A stretch of DNA of 64,000 nucleotides from positions 4,990,501 to 5,054,500 of the forward strand of contig NZ_CP023202.1 of NCBI RefSeq assembly GCF_000220705.2. The letters run 5' to 3'. Below the pieces are notes generated by a model. That model had not been told where the DNA came from. It worked only from the letters and a program-made list of their open reading frames with translations, and ran no database searches. Made by a program: the position numbers and the translations under genes. Source of the stretch: Streptomyces xinghaiensis S187 (lineage in GTDB: Bacteria > Actinomycetota > Actinomycetes > Streptomycetales > Streptomycetaceae). Shown here piece by piece: positions 18,585 through 27,662 of the stretch (the first letter of the stretch is position 1; every line of letters begins with the position of its first letter).

Positions 18585-18604
18585 CGCACTTATATGTAAG
18601 TGCG
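18585..18604 (-). promoter_or_regulatory. Palindromic operator candidate upstream of subtilase
   Basis: CGCACTTA-TATG-TAAGTGCG, a perfect 8-bp inverted repeat centred about 45 bases before the protease start. It is AT-rich for this region and overlaps the place where the promoter should be. Confidence 0.5.
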
Positions 18605-18640
18605 AAGAGTTTGGGGAGGGTTGGGCGCCCGCTGAGCGGA

Positions 18641-18662
18641 CGGTGGCGTATTTCCGCCACCG
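18641..18662. repeat. Short inverted repeat in divergent intergenic region
   Basis: CGGTGGCG and CGCCACCG are separated by six bases. It could be a second operator or a leader hairpin. Confidence 0.4.
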
Positions 18663-19020
18663 CCATTCGGGGGCGAAGCGGGTCCGAAGCCCTAATTCGC
18701 CGGTGGCGTGAGTTCGTTGAAAGCCGGGCGAACGCCCTTCGAAGGCCGCCCCGGAGGCCGCCGTTCCACGCCGGCCGCCCTTCTGCCGTCCGCCGCATGC
18801 CTCCGGCACGGGCCGGCCCCGGTGAACGCCGGGTGAGCGGCGGGGAACCCGCGGGCCGGAGCCGGATGACCGCTTCCCGTACCGGTGATCGATGTGCGGC
18901 GATGGGCGCCCGACGTTCCGGTCTCGTTCAAACAGGGGCCACCCCCGGTGCCAAGCATCCGGGGGAGCGGGGCGCGTCCCCGCTTCCGCCGTGTCCGCGC
19001 GCAGCACCCGGGGAGTCCCC

Positions 19021-20769
19021 ATGTCCCGCATCGGAACGACCGACTCCGCAGCCCTCCACCGCCGTGCCCTGCTCGCCACCGTCGGCGCGCTCGGGGTCTC
19101 CGCCGGCTTCGGCACGGCCCTCGGCTCCGGGAGCGGACCCGCGGAGGCCGCCACCGCGCCGCCCCGCACCCGCTCCGCCGGGCCCGTCACCGGGCCGTCC
19201 ACCGCGCCGCCGGACCGCGCCCGCACCAGCTCCTCCCGGCAGGGCACCACGCTCGACTCGGTGGCCACCCCGCGCGGCGCCACGGGCTACCGGCGGCTCG
19301 GAGAGGGCCCCGGCTGGCCCCGCGTCGTCCGCTCCGAACTGGCGTCCGCCCGGAAGGGCAGAGCGGACCGGCGCACCGCGCTCGCCTGCTTCGTCCAGTT
19401 CACGGACCTGCACATCGTCGACGTCCAGCACCCGCTGCGCTACGAGTACCTGCGCGCCTCGACCGCCAGCGCCTGGCGCCCGCAGGAGGCGCTCTCCGTC
19501 GCCGGCACCGTCTCGCTGATCGAACGCGTCAACGCGCTGCCCGGCGGCCCCGCCACCGGCAGCCCGCTCGCCTTCGCCATGACCACCGGTGACAACACCG
19601 ACAACAACTCCCGCGCCGAACTGCAGTGGTTCCTCACCGCCATGAGCGGCGGCCGGATCATCCCCAACACCGGCGACGACCGCCGCTACGAGGGCGTGCA
19701 GAACAGCGGCCTTCCGCTCTACTGGCAGCCGGAGGACGCCCTGCGCGACGGCGACAAGCAGCTCGGCTTCCCCCGGATCGACGGCTTCCTCGACGCGGCG
19801 ATCCGCGAGGTCCGCAGCCCCGGGCTGCGCATGCCCTGGTACTCCACGGTCGGCAACCACGACACCCTGCCCGGCGGCGCCTACGCCCGCGGCGGCTTCT
19901 TCGCCGAGTTCGCCGTCGGCGGGCGCAAGCTGGAGAGCCTGTCCCCGGCCGAGGGCGCCGCGCTCTGGGCCAACGTCAGGAAGGCCGGCGACCCCGAGGG
20001 CCGCCGCTTCGAGGAACTGCTGCGCTCCCGCACCCGCGCCATGCGCCGGGTCACCCCCGACGAGCGCCGCGCACCCTTCACGCCGCTCGAATACGTGACC
20101 GCCCACCTCGACCCCTGGCACACCGGGCCGGGTCCGCGCGGCCACGGCTACACCAGCGACAACCTCGCCGAGGAACGCCTGTACTACTCCTTCCGCATCG
20201 CCGAGGGCGTGCTCGGCATCAGCCTCGACAGCACCGACAACGGCGGCCACTACGAGGGCTCCCTCGGCACCGCGCAACTCCGCTGGCTGGAACGGACCCT
20301 CACCGCCCACCGCGACGAACACGTCCTGGTCTTCAGCCACCACACCGGTTCCACCATGCGCAATCTGCGCCCCGACCCCGCCCGGCCGGACGAGAAGCGG
20401 CACGGCGGCGAGGAACTGCTGGCCGTGCTCGGCCGCCACCGCAACGTCCTGGCGTGGATCAACGGCCACAGCCACAAGAACAACATCACCCCGCGCGACG
20501 GCTTCTGGGAGATCTCCACGGCCTCACACGTCGACTTCCCCCAACTCGCCCGGGTGATCGAACTGGTGGACAACCACGACGGCACGCTCTCCCTCTTCAC
20601 CACGCTGGTGGAATCGGCCGCTCCGTACCGCGCCGACCACTCCGACCTCTCCCAGACCGGACTGGCCTCCCTCTACCGCGAGCTGTCCCTCAACACCCCC
20701 GGCGCGCGCACCACGCTCTCGGGCGAACCGGGCGACCGCAACACCGAACTGCTGCTCGCCCGGGGCTGA
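19021..20769 (+). CDS. Secreted metallophosphoesterase (TIGR03767-type)
   Basis: 582 residues from ATG 19021 with GGGGAG upstream. The N-terminus (LHRRALLATVGALGVSAGFG) is a likely Tat signal with paired Arg. All calcineurin-like phosphoesterase metal motifs are present: FTDLHIVD, GDNTDNN, GNHD, VFSHH and NGHSHKN. The overall layout matches the long actinobacterial PPA1498/TIGR03767 group. It hydrolyses a phosphoester outside the membrane; the substrate is unknown. No metal-binding residue is missing. It is followed 197 bases later by a secreted serine hydrolase on the same strand. Confidence 0.9.
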   Translation: MSRIGTTDSAALHRRALLATVGALGVSAGFGTALGSGSGPAEAATAPPRTRSAGPVTGPSTAPPDRARTSSSRQGTTLDSVATPRGATGYRRLGEGPGWPRVVRSELASARKGRADRRTALACFVQFTDLHIVDVQHPLRYEYLRASTASAWRPQEALSVAGTVSLIERVNALPGGPATGSPLAFAMTTGDNTDNNSRAELQWFLTAMSGGRIIPNTGDDRRYEGVQNSGLPLYWQPEDALRDGDKQLGFPRIDGFLDAAIREVRSPGLRMPWYSTVGNHDTLPGGAYARGGFFAEFAVGGRKLESLSPAEGAALWANVRKAGDPEGRRFEELLRSRTRAMRRVTPDERRAPFTPLEYVTAHLDPWHTGPGPRGHGYTSDNLAEERLYYSFRIAEGVLGISLDSTDNGGHYEGSLGTAQLRWLERTLTAHRDEHVLVFSHHTGSTMRNLRPDPARPDEKRHGGEELLAVLGRHRNVLAWINGHSHKNNITPRDGFWEISTASHVDFPQLARVIELVDNHDGTLSLFTTLVESAAPYRADHSDLSQTGLASLYRELSLNTPGARTTLSGEPGDRNTELLLARG

Positions 20770-20966
20770 CGGGTGCCGCCGCGAAGCCCGTCCCGACCAG
20801 CCGGAACGCGCCGCGGAGCGGACGGAACCAGCCCCTCCGCCCCGAACCGCCGCAACGGCGTCAACTCCCGCACCGGCGCGGGAGTCCTTCCCGGCGCGGT
20901 ACCGCCGCGGCACGGCACGGTCCATCGCACGCAGGCAACGGGCAGGCAACGGAGGGAACGGACTTC

Positions 20967-22157
20967 ATGGCGACACGTTCAGGCAGAGAACGGCGCGGCG
21001 CACTCACCGCGGCCCTGACGGCGGCGGTCCTCGCGCTCGGCGCGCTGAGCGCCCCGGTGGCGGCCGCGGCGGGCCAGGCGGCGGCGAAGCCGGAGACGGA
21101 GACGGGCCGCGGACACGCGGCGACACAGGAGGCCATGGACGCACAGGTCGCCGCGGGCCTCCCCGGGGTGCTGCTCCAGGCCGTCGACCGGCACGGCGTC
21201 TGGAACGGCTCTTCCGGCGTCGCCGACCTGGAGACCGAGCGCCCCCGGCTGCCGAAGGACCGCTTCCGCGTCGGCAGCATCACCAAGACCTTCGTGGCCA
21301 CCGTCCTCCTCCAACTGGAGTCGGAACGGCGGATCGACCTCGACGACACCGTCGAGCAGTGGCTCCCGGGCGTGGTGCGCGGCAACGGCAACGACGGCCG
21401 GAAGATCACCGTCCGGCAGCTCCTCAACCACACCAGCGGCGTCTTCAACTACACCGACGACCCCGGCATCGAGGAGAAGATCTCCGGCCCCGGTTTCCTG
21501 GAACACCGCTACGACACCTGGACGCCGGAGCAGCTCGTGCGGATCGCCATGGGGCACGAGCCGGACTTCGCGCCGGGCACGAGCTGGAACTACTCCAACA
21601 CCAACTACGTCCTGGCCGGCATGGTCATCGAGCGGGTGACCGGCGAGGAGTACGCCGAGGAGATCGAGCGCCGCATCCTCCGCCCGCTCCGTCTGCGCGC
21701 CACCACGGTGCCCGGCACCGACCCGGAGATGCCCCGCCCGCACGGCCGCGCCTACTCCACGCTGGGAGGCGACCCGGAGGAGAAGATCTACGACACCACG
21801 GAACTCAACCCCTCCGTCGCCGGAGCGGCCGGGGAGATGATCTCCACCACGGGCGACCTGAACCGCTTCTACCGGGCCCTGGTGCGCGGCAAGCTGCTGC
21901 CGGACCGTCAGCTGAAGGCCATGCTCACCACCGTGGACACCGGGTTGCCGGGACTCGACCGCTACGGCCTGGGCATCTACCCGGAGACGCTCTCCTGCGG
22001 CGTGACCATCTGGGGTCACAGCGGCGGCATCCGCGGCTCCGGTTCCGCGGCGACCGTCACCCGGACGGGGGACCACGCGGCCTCCTTCAACGCCAACGGC
22101 GACTGGACCGGCGACGGCCGGGCCGTGGCCGAGGCGGAGTACTGCGGCACGTCCTGA
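20967..22157 (+). CDS. Secreted serine hydrolase, beta-lactamase / D-Ala-D-Ala carboxypeptidase family
   Basis: 396 residues from ATG 20967 with GGAGGGA upstream. The signal peptide (ALTAALTAAVLALGALSAPVAAAA) is clear. Class C-type motifs are present: Ser104-x-x-Lys107 (SITK), Tyr209-Ser-Asn211 (YSN) and HSGGIRG in the KTG position. Members of this family include the Streptomyces R61 DD-peptidase and various esterases and peptidases, so the exact substrate is uncertain. It acts extracellularly, plausibly on cell-wall peptides. Confidence 0.9.
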   Translation: MATRSGRERRGALTAALTAAVLALGALSAPVAAAAGQAAAKPETETGRGHAATQEAMDAQVAAGLPGVLLQAVDRHGVWNGSSGVADLETERPRLPKDRFRVGSITKTFVATVLLQLESERRIDLDDTVEQWLPGVVRGNGNDGRKITVRQLLNHTSGVFNYTDDPGIEEKISGPGFLEHRYDTWTPEQLVRIAMGHEPDFAPGTSWNYSNTNYVLAGMVIERVTGEEYAEEIERRILRPLRLRATTVPGTDPEMPRPHGRAYSTLGGDPEEKIYDTTELNPSVAGAAGEMISTTGDLNRFYRALVRGKLLPDRQLKAMLTTVDTGLPGLDRYGLGIYPETLSCGVTIWGHSGGIRGSGSAATVTRTGDHAASFNANGDWTGDGRAVAEAEYCGTS

Positions 22158-22164
22158 CCCGGAC

Positions 22165-22231
22165 GCCGCCGCACAGCGGCCGGCCGCCCGCCCCGCACGC
22201 GGGGACGGGCGGCCGGCCGCCGTGCGGCGGC
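22165..22231. terminator. Long bidirectional terminator between convergent genes
   Basis: GCCGCCGCAC at 22165 pairs with GTGCGGCGGC ending at 22231, and most of the sequence between also pairs. It fills the 81-base gap between the serine hydrolase and the second pepN. Confidence 0.75.
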
Positions 22232-22238
22232 TGCGTCC

Positions 22239-24839
22239 TCAGTCCGCGTAGTCCGCCGCCCGGTCGCAGTCCTGGGCCCGCAGGGCGCGCGCCAGATCGG
22301 CGTGCGCCTCCAGCACCAGCCGCCGCAGCGCGGGCGGCGCCTGCCGGTGCTCGTCGAGCCACGTCTGTGCCGCGTCCAGCGTCTCCTGGTTGCCCTGCAG
22401 CATCGGGAAGAGGCCCCGTACGACCGACATGGCGATCTCGATGGACCGCTTCTCCCATACCTGTTCGATCGCGGCGAAGTACCGCGGGACGTACGGCGCC
22501 AGCAGCTCCCGCTGACCGGGCTGGTCGAAGCCGGCGATGGTCGCCTCGACCAGAGCGTTCGACAGCGTGTCCGACTCCACCACCTCCGCCCAGGCCCGCT
22601 CCTTCACCTCACCGGAGGGCCGGGCGGCGAGACAGCGCGTCTGATGGCGCTTGCCGGAGGCGGTGTCGTCGCGCGCCAGTTCGGCGTTGATCTCGGCCGC
22701 CCCGGCGGCCCCGTGCGCGGCGAGCGGTTCGAGGAAGGCCCAGCGCAGCTCCTGGTCCACCTCCAGACCGTCGATCTTGGCGGTGCCCGCCAGCAGACCC
22801 TGCAGCAGCTGCAGATCGGCCGCGCTGCCGGCGGTCAGCGCGAAGAACCGCGCCCAGGCCAGCTGGTGGCCGCTGCCCGGCTCGGCCAGCCGCAGCTCGC
22901 CGAGCGCCCCCTCGGCCAGCGCCCGGCCGCTCTGCTCGCGCCGGTCGGGGGCGGTGTAGTGGACCAGCGCGGAGTGCGCCCAGGCGTGCAGCATCTGCAG
23001 CACGCCGATGTCGCTCTCGCGGCCGGCGAAACGCAGCACCAGGTCGAGGAAGTCGCGGGCGGGCATCAGCCCGTCCCGGGTGAGACCCCACAGCGCCGAC
23101 CAGCACAGCGCCCGGGCCAGTGGGTCGGTGACGTCGCCGAGGCTCGCGCGGAGGGTGCCGAGGGAGTGCGCGTCGAAGCGGGTCTTGCAGTAGGTGAGGT
23201 CGTCGTCGTTGACGAGGATCAGATCGGGCCGCGCGGCCCCGGCCAGCTCGGTGACGACCGTACGGGGACCGGCGACATCGGTCTCGGCGCGGTGGAAGCG
23301 GACGAGCGCGTCGCCCTCGCGCCGGTAGAGGCCGATGGCCACCCGGTGCGGGCGCAGCTCCGGGTGCGAGGGCGCCGCCTCCTGGAGGACGGCGAACTCG
23401 GTGATCCGGCCGTCCGCGTCCTGGACGACGTCCGGGGTCAGGGTGTTGACGCCCGCGGTCTGCAGCCAGGCGCGGGACCACTCGGCCATGTTCCGGCCGG
23501 AGGTCTCCTCCAGCACGGACAACAGGTGTTCGAGGCGGGTGTTGCCGTACGCGTGCCGCTGGAAGTAGCGGCGGGCGCCCTCCAGGAAGGCGTCCCGGCC
23601 GGCGTAGGCGACGAGCTGCTTGAGCACCGAGGCGCCCTTGGCGTAGGTGATGCCGTCGAAGTTGAGCTTGGCGTCCTCGAGGTCGCGGATGTCGGCGGTG
23701 ACGGGGTGCGTGGAGGGCAGCTGGTCCGCGCGGTACGCCCACGCCTTGCGGCGGTTGGCGAAGGTGATCCAGCCGTTCTCGAAGCGGGTCGCCTCCACGA
23801 GCGAGAAGGCACCCATGAAGTCGGCGAAGGACTCCTTCAGCCACAGGTCGTCCCACCACTCCATGGTGACGAGGTCGCCGAACCACATGTGCGCCATCTC
23901 GTGCAGGATGACGTTGGCCCGGCTCTCGTACGAGGCCTGGGTGACCTTGCCGCGGAAGACGTACTCCTCGCGGAAGGTGACCAGGCCCGGGTTCTCCATG
24001 GCGCCGAGGTTGTACTCCGGGACGAACGCCTGGTCGTACTTGCCGAACGGGTACGGGAAGCCGAAGTGCTCGTGGAAGAAGTCCAGGCCCTGCTTGGTGA
24101 CGGTGAAGATGTCGTCCGCGTCGAAGTGGCGGGCGAGCCCCTTGCGGCAGAGCGCGCCGAGCGGGATCACCAGTTCGCTGCCGTCGTCCAGCGTGCGCCG
24201 GTAGGTGTCGTGGACCATGTGGTACGGCCCGGCGACGACCGCGGTGATGTACGTCGAGATGCTCTTCGTCGGCAGGAAGCGCCAGACGGCGCCGCCGCCT
24301 TCCGCGGGGACGGGCTCCCCGTCGGCCGCGCCGTTGTTCAGCACCGTCCAGCCCTCGGGCGCGGTGACGGTGAAGATGAACGGTGCCTTCAGATCGGGCT
24401 GTTCGAAGGTGGTGAAGACCCGGCGCGCGTCGGCGGGCTCGTACTGCGTGTAGAGGTAGACCTCGCCGTCCTCCGGGTCGGCGAAGCGGTGCATGCCCTC
24501 ACCGGTGCGGCTGTAGGCGCACTGCGCGTCGACGGTGAGGACGTTCTCCTCGCGGAGGTCCTCCAGCGCGATCCGCGTGCCGTCGAACACGGCGGCCGGG
24601 TCCAGCTCGCGGCCGTTGAGGACGACCGAGGTGACGGACGGCGCCAGCAGGTCGGCGAAGGTCGACGCGCCGGGCCGGGCGCAGCCGAAGCGGATCGTGG
24701 TCACGGAGCGGAAGGTGCGCGGCTCGGGGGCGTCAGGGGCCGTCGCCGACCGCAGGTCCAGCGCCACCTCGTACCCGTGGGCGGTCAGCAGCCCGGCCCG
24801 TTCGCGGGCTTCGTCACGGGTCAGGTTCTCACCGGGCAC
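22239..24839 (-). CDS. Aminopeptidase N paralogue (M1 family)
   Basis: 866 residues from GTG 24839 with AAAGGAG five bases upstream. Like the copy at 11288-13900 it keeps GAMEN, the HEMAH zinc ligands (His313) and Glu in WLKESFA, so both should be active. The two proteins align along the whole length but differ at many positions, including the loops around the S1 pocket (NPGLVT versus NAGAVT after GAMEN). This suggests divided substrate preference rather than a recent copy. It diverges from the DsbA-like gene. Confidence 0.93.
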   Translation of the reverse strand: MPGENLTRDEARERAGLLTAHGYEVALDLRSATAPDAPEPRTFRSVTTIRFGCARPGASTFADLLAPSVTSVVLNGRELDPAAVFDGTRIALEDLREENVLTVDAQCAYSRTGEGMHRFADPEDGEVYLYTQYEPADARRVFTTFEQPDLKAPFIFTVTAPEGWTVLNNGAADGEPVPAEGGGAVWRFLPTKSISTYITAVVAGPYHMVHDTYRRTLDDGSELVIPLGALCRKGLARHFDADDIFTVTKQGLDFFHEHFGFPYPFGKYDQAFVPEYNLGAMENPGLVTFREEYVFRGKVTQASYESRANVILHEMAHMWFGDLVTMEWWDDLWLKESFADFMGAFSLVEATRFENGWITFANRRKAWAYRADQLPSTHPVTADIRDLEDAKLNFDGITYAKGASVLKQLVAYAGRDAFLEGARRYFQRHAYGNTRLEHLLSVLEETSGRNMAEWSRAWLQTAGVNTLTPDVVQDADGRITEFAVLQEAAPSHPELRPHRVAIGLYRREGDALVRFHRAETDVAGPRTVVTELAGAARPDLILVNDDDLTYCKTRFDAHSLGTLRASLGDVTDPLARALCWSALWGLTRDGLMPARDFLDLVLRFAGRESDIGVLQMLHAWAHSALVHYTAPDRREQSGRALAEGALGELRLAEPGSGHQLAWARFFALTAGSAADLQLLQGLLAGTAKIDGLEVDQELRWAFLEPLAAHGAAGAAEINAELARDDTASGKRHQTRCLAARPSGEVKERAWAEVVESDTLSNALVEATIAGFDQPGQRELLAPYVPRYFAAIEQVWEKRSIEIAMSVVRGLFPMLQGNQETLDAAQTWLDEHRQAPPALRRLVLEAHADLARALRAQDCDRAADYAD

Positions 24840-25026
24840 GACGGCTCCTTTGCCTCGTCTGTCACTCACGCGAGTCACACACTGCGGGTCTCACAGTGCG
24901 AACAGCCGCCATAGTGTCACGCGCTCACCGGCGGGTGGGAATGCGTCACACAGGGACAGTGGTTGACCGTGGGAACCACCCCGAGCACGCCACGATGGAC
25001 CGAGCCCTTCGATGAGGAGAACCCCT

Positions 25027-25665
25027 GTGACCGCACCCGAGAAGACGCCCGTCGACTTCTGGTTCGACCCGGTCTGCCCGTGGGCCTGGCTGACCTCGCG
25101 CTGGATGCTGGAGGTCGAGAAGGTGCGCCCGGTGGAGGTGCGCTGGCATGTGATGAGCCTGGCGGTGCTCAACGAACCGCGGCTGGACGAGCTTCCGGAG
25201 CAGTACCGCGAGATGCTGGAGAAGACGGCCTGGGGCCCGGTGCGGGTCGCCGTCGCGGCCGAGCGGGAGCACGGCAGCGATGTCCTGGGGCCGCTCTACA
25301 CGGCGTTCGGCACCCGCTTCCACAACGGCGGCGAGGGTGTCTCGCGCGAGTCCATGGCCGCGGCGCTCCGGGACGCCGGGCTGCCGGCGGAGCTGGTCGA
25401 CGCCGCGGACACCGACGCCTACGACACGGAGCTGCGCGCCTCGCACAAGCAGGGCATCGAACTGGTCGGCGAGGAGGTGGGCACCCCCGTGATCGCCGTG
25501 CCGGGCGCCGACGGCGAGCCGTGTGCCTTCTTCGGCCCGGTCGTCACCCCCGCCCCCAGGGGCGAGGCCGCGGCGAAGCTGTGGGACGGCACGCTGATGG
25601 TCGCCTCCACCCCCGGCTTCTACGAGATCAAGCGGACCCGCACCCAGGGGCCGGTCTTCGACTGA
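25027..25665 (+). CDS. DsbA-like oxidoreductase, Rv2466c / mycothiol-dependent type
   Basis: 212 residues from GTG 25027, with AGGAGA upstream. It has a thioredoxin fold with an inserted helical domain, close in layout to mycobacterial Rv2466c. The active-site motif is CPWA (Cys17), so the resolving Cys of CPWC is replaced by Ala. GTPVIAVP supplies the cis-Pro loop. A one-cysteine site suggests a mycothiol-linked mechanism, as mycothiol is the main thiol of actinomycetes. It is cytoplasmic. The neighbouring aminopeptidase does not obviously relate to its role. Confidence 0.82.
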   Translation: MTAPEKTPVDFWFDPVCPWAWLTSRWMLEVEKVRPVEVRWHVMSLAVLNEPRLDELPEQYREMLEKTAWGPVRVAVAAEREHGSDVLGPLYTAFGTRFHNGGEGVSRESMAAALRDAGLPAELVDAADTDAYDTELRASHKQGIELVGEEVGTPVIAVPGADGEPCAFFGPVVTPAPRGEAAAKLWDGTLMVASTPGFYEIKRTRTQGPVFD

Positions 25666-25687
25666 CCCGCCCGCCCCGGCCGTACGA

Positions 25688-25725
25688 CGAGGGCTCCGCG
25701 CGCGGGCCGCGCGCGTGGGCCCTCG
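25688..25725. terminator. Bidirectional terminator
   Basis: CGAGGGC...GCGCGCG pairs with CGCGCGC...GCCCTCG around a 3-base loop, in the gap between the convergent oxidoreductase and permease genes. Confidence 0.7.
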
Positions 25726-25749
25726 CCGTGTCCGCCGGGACGGGGGCGC

Positions 25750-27207
25750 TCAGCGCGGCGCGGGAACGCCGCGCCCGCCCGTCCGCCGCTGCCGCAGGTA
25801 GCCCGTACCGGCCAGCAGCAGCGTCAGTCCGCCGGTGAAGAACAGCTGTGTCCGCGTCTCGCCGTCCCGCAGCATCAGCAGCAGGACGGCCGTGATGCCC
25901 GCCAGCGCGACCCAGGTGAGGTACGGGAACCACCACATGCGCACGGTCAGCCGCTCCGGTGCCTCCCGCTCCAGCCGCCGCCGGCCCCGCAGCTGGGCCG
26001 CCGCGATGAAGCCCCACACCACGAGCACCGCGGCGCCCACCATGTTGAGCAGCCAGCGGAAGACCGTCTCCGGCCACCAGAAGCTGAACAGCACCGCCAG
26101 GAAACCGAAGGCGGAGGAGGCCAGCACCGCGCGGCGCGGCACCCCGCCGGACACCCGGCCCAGGGCCGCCGGGCCGTTGCCCCGGGCGATCAGCGAGTAC
26201 GCCATGCGGGAGGCGCCGTAGATGTTGGCGTTCATCGCGGACAGCAGCGCCGCGAGGATCACGGCGTTCATGATCTGCGCGGCGGCCGGCACGTCCAGGA
26301 CGTCCAGCACGGCCACATACGGACCGGGCTTGACGACCGAGGCGTCGTTCCAGGGGACGAGGGTGACGATCACGGCCATGGAGCCGACGTAGAAGAGGGC
26401 GATCCGCCACATCGCCGTGCGCACGGCGCGGGCGACGCCGTGCCGGGGCCGCTCCGACTCCGCGGCCGCGATGGTCACCGTCTCCAGGCCGCCGTACGCG
26501 AACACCGAGGCGAGCAGGCCGACCAGGAAGCCCTCCGTGCCGTTCGGCAGCCAGCCGCCGTCACCGGTGAGGTGCGCGGTGCCCGGCGCCTCCGTCCCCG
26601 GGAGCGCGCCCAGGATCCCCAGCGCGCCGAGGACCAGGAAGGCGGCGATGGCGAACACCTTCAGCGCGGCGAACCAGAACTCGAGTTCGCCGAAGTTGCC
26701 GACCGCCGCCAGGTTGGTGCCGCAGAACAGCGCCATGAAGACGGCCACCCACATCCATGACTCGGTCCCGGGCAGCCAACCGGTCATGATCGCCGCCGCG
26801 CCGATGGCCTCGGCGGCGACCGCCACGCACAGCAGCGTCCAGAACATCCAGCCCGCGGTGAAGCCCGCCCAGGGGCCGATGGCGCGCTCCGCGTGCACGG
26901 AGAAGGAGCCGGAGGCCGGGTGCGCGGCGGACATCTCGCCCAGCATCCGCATCACCAGCAGCACCAGCGCGCCGGAGAGCGCGTAGGCGAGCACGATCGA
27001 CGGGCCGGCGGCCGCGATGCCGGCGCCCGAGCCGACGAACAGGCCGGCGCCGATCACCCCGCCCAGGGCGATCATCGACAGATGGCGCTGCTTGAGGCCG
27101 CCGGGGAGCGGGGCGCCACGCTCGGCGGCCCCGGGCGCCCCGGCGCGGGCGGGCGCGGAGGCGGGGGCCGTCGGGGAGGGCGGGGACGTCGGGGACGTCG
27201 GATTCAT
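25750..27207 (-). CDS. APC-superfamily amino-acid permease
   Basis: 485 residues with about 12 hydrophobic segments. The first helix carries IALGGVIGAGLFVGSG, the unwound substrate-binding segment of the amino-acid transporter family (AAT/CycA-GabP-like). Glu-Arg segments between helices and a Pro/Ala-rich N-terminal ~40-residue cytoplasmic extension are visible. It imports an amino acid by proton symport; which one cannot be read from the sequence. It is single-gene, convergent with the oxidoreductase and divergent from bioY. Confidence 0.9.
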   Translation of the reverse strand: MNPTSPTSPPSPTAPASAPARAGAPGAAERGAPLPGGLKQRHLSMIALGGVIGAGLFVGSGAGIAAAGPSIVLAYALSGALVLLVMRMLGEMSAAHPASGSFSVHAERAIGPWAGFTAGWMFWTLLCVAVAAEAIGAAAIMTGWLPGTESWMWVAVFMALFCGTNLAAVGNFGELEFWFAALKVFAIAAFLVLGALGILGALPGTEAPGTAHLTGDGGWLPNGTEGFLVGLLASVFAYGGLETVTIAAAESERPRHGVARAVRTAMWRIALFYVGSMAVIVTLVPWNDASVVKPGPYVAVLDVLDVPAAAQIMNAVILAALLSAMNANIYGASRMAYSLIARGNGPAALGRVSGGVPRRAVLASSAFGFLAVLFSFWWPETVFRWLLNMVGAAVLVVWGFIAAAQLRGRRRLEREAPERLTVRMWWFPYLTWVALAGITAVLLLMLRDGETRTQLFFTGGLTLLLAGTGYLRQRRTGGRGVPAPR

Positions 27208-27595
27208 GAGCCGTGGTGTCCAGTACGTGAGGGGGACGGGCGGCCTCAGTGTCCCGGCGCGTACCGCTCAGAACAACTTCGCTCATGTCATGTACCGATA
27301 TCCGGACGGCCGGTTGACCCTCCGTGCTCCCGCCGCGCCGCCCCGGAACCGTCCGGCCCGGCCGCCCCGCCCGGGGCGCAGAGGTCTTTTGGTGGGTCCC
27401 CACAGTGCCGGTTCATCTCCCGCCCGGCCGCCGCCCCTTGGCGGCCCGCTCCGCGAACCGCTCTCTCCGGCGGGTCCGCGTGACGAGCGTCACGGATGCG
27501 CCCCACCCCGCCCGCTCACCGCGAGCCCAGGTGTCACCGGGCTGTTATGGGAAACCTACCAAGCCCACCGCCTTGCCTTTGTCGGCGGCTCATGG
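27208..27595. other. Divergent intergenic region, permease / bioY
   Basis: This stretch upstream of the permease contains no convincing gene; the long open frame running into bioY has no codon bias before 27663. I see no clear promoter for the permease and no riboswitch-like fold. Confidence 0.55.
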
Positions 27596-27624
27596 TGAAC
27601 GATCGTTGACTCGTCGGCTAGCGT
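27596..27624 (+). promoter_or_regulatory. bioY promoter with overlapping palindromic operator
   Basis: TGAACGATCGTTGA (27596-27609) is a 14-base near-perfect palindrome whose central 10 bases are perfect. A -10 candidate TAGCGT lies at 27619-27624, and 17 bases upstream the -35 position falls inside the palindrome. The half-site TGAAC resembles sites reported for the actinobacterial biotin repressor BioQ; that link is an inference. Confidence 0.5.
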
Positions 27625-27662
27625 CACCGTGTCCCCCGCCGTCCTCGTTCCGCGGAGCCCAC

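Larger units (their letters stand above)
18551..19020. other. Divergent intergenic region, subtilase / metallophosphoesterase
   Basis: 470 bases between two outward-facing genes for secreted proteins. It holds the palindrome at 18585-18604 and the hairpin at 18641-18662, and a ribosome binding site GGGGAG just before 19021. I see no credible small gene and no clear -35/-10 pair in the rest. Confidence 0.6.

Noticed and set aside
18920..18945. PHO box before the metallophosphoesterase (GTTCAAACAGG)
   Set aside because: Only one poor half-repeat is visible; PhoP sites need at least two 11-base repeats.
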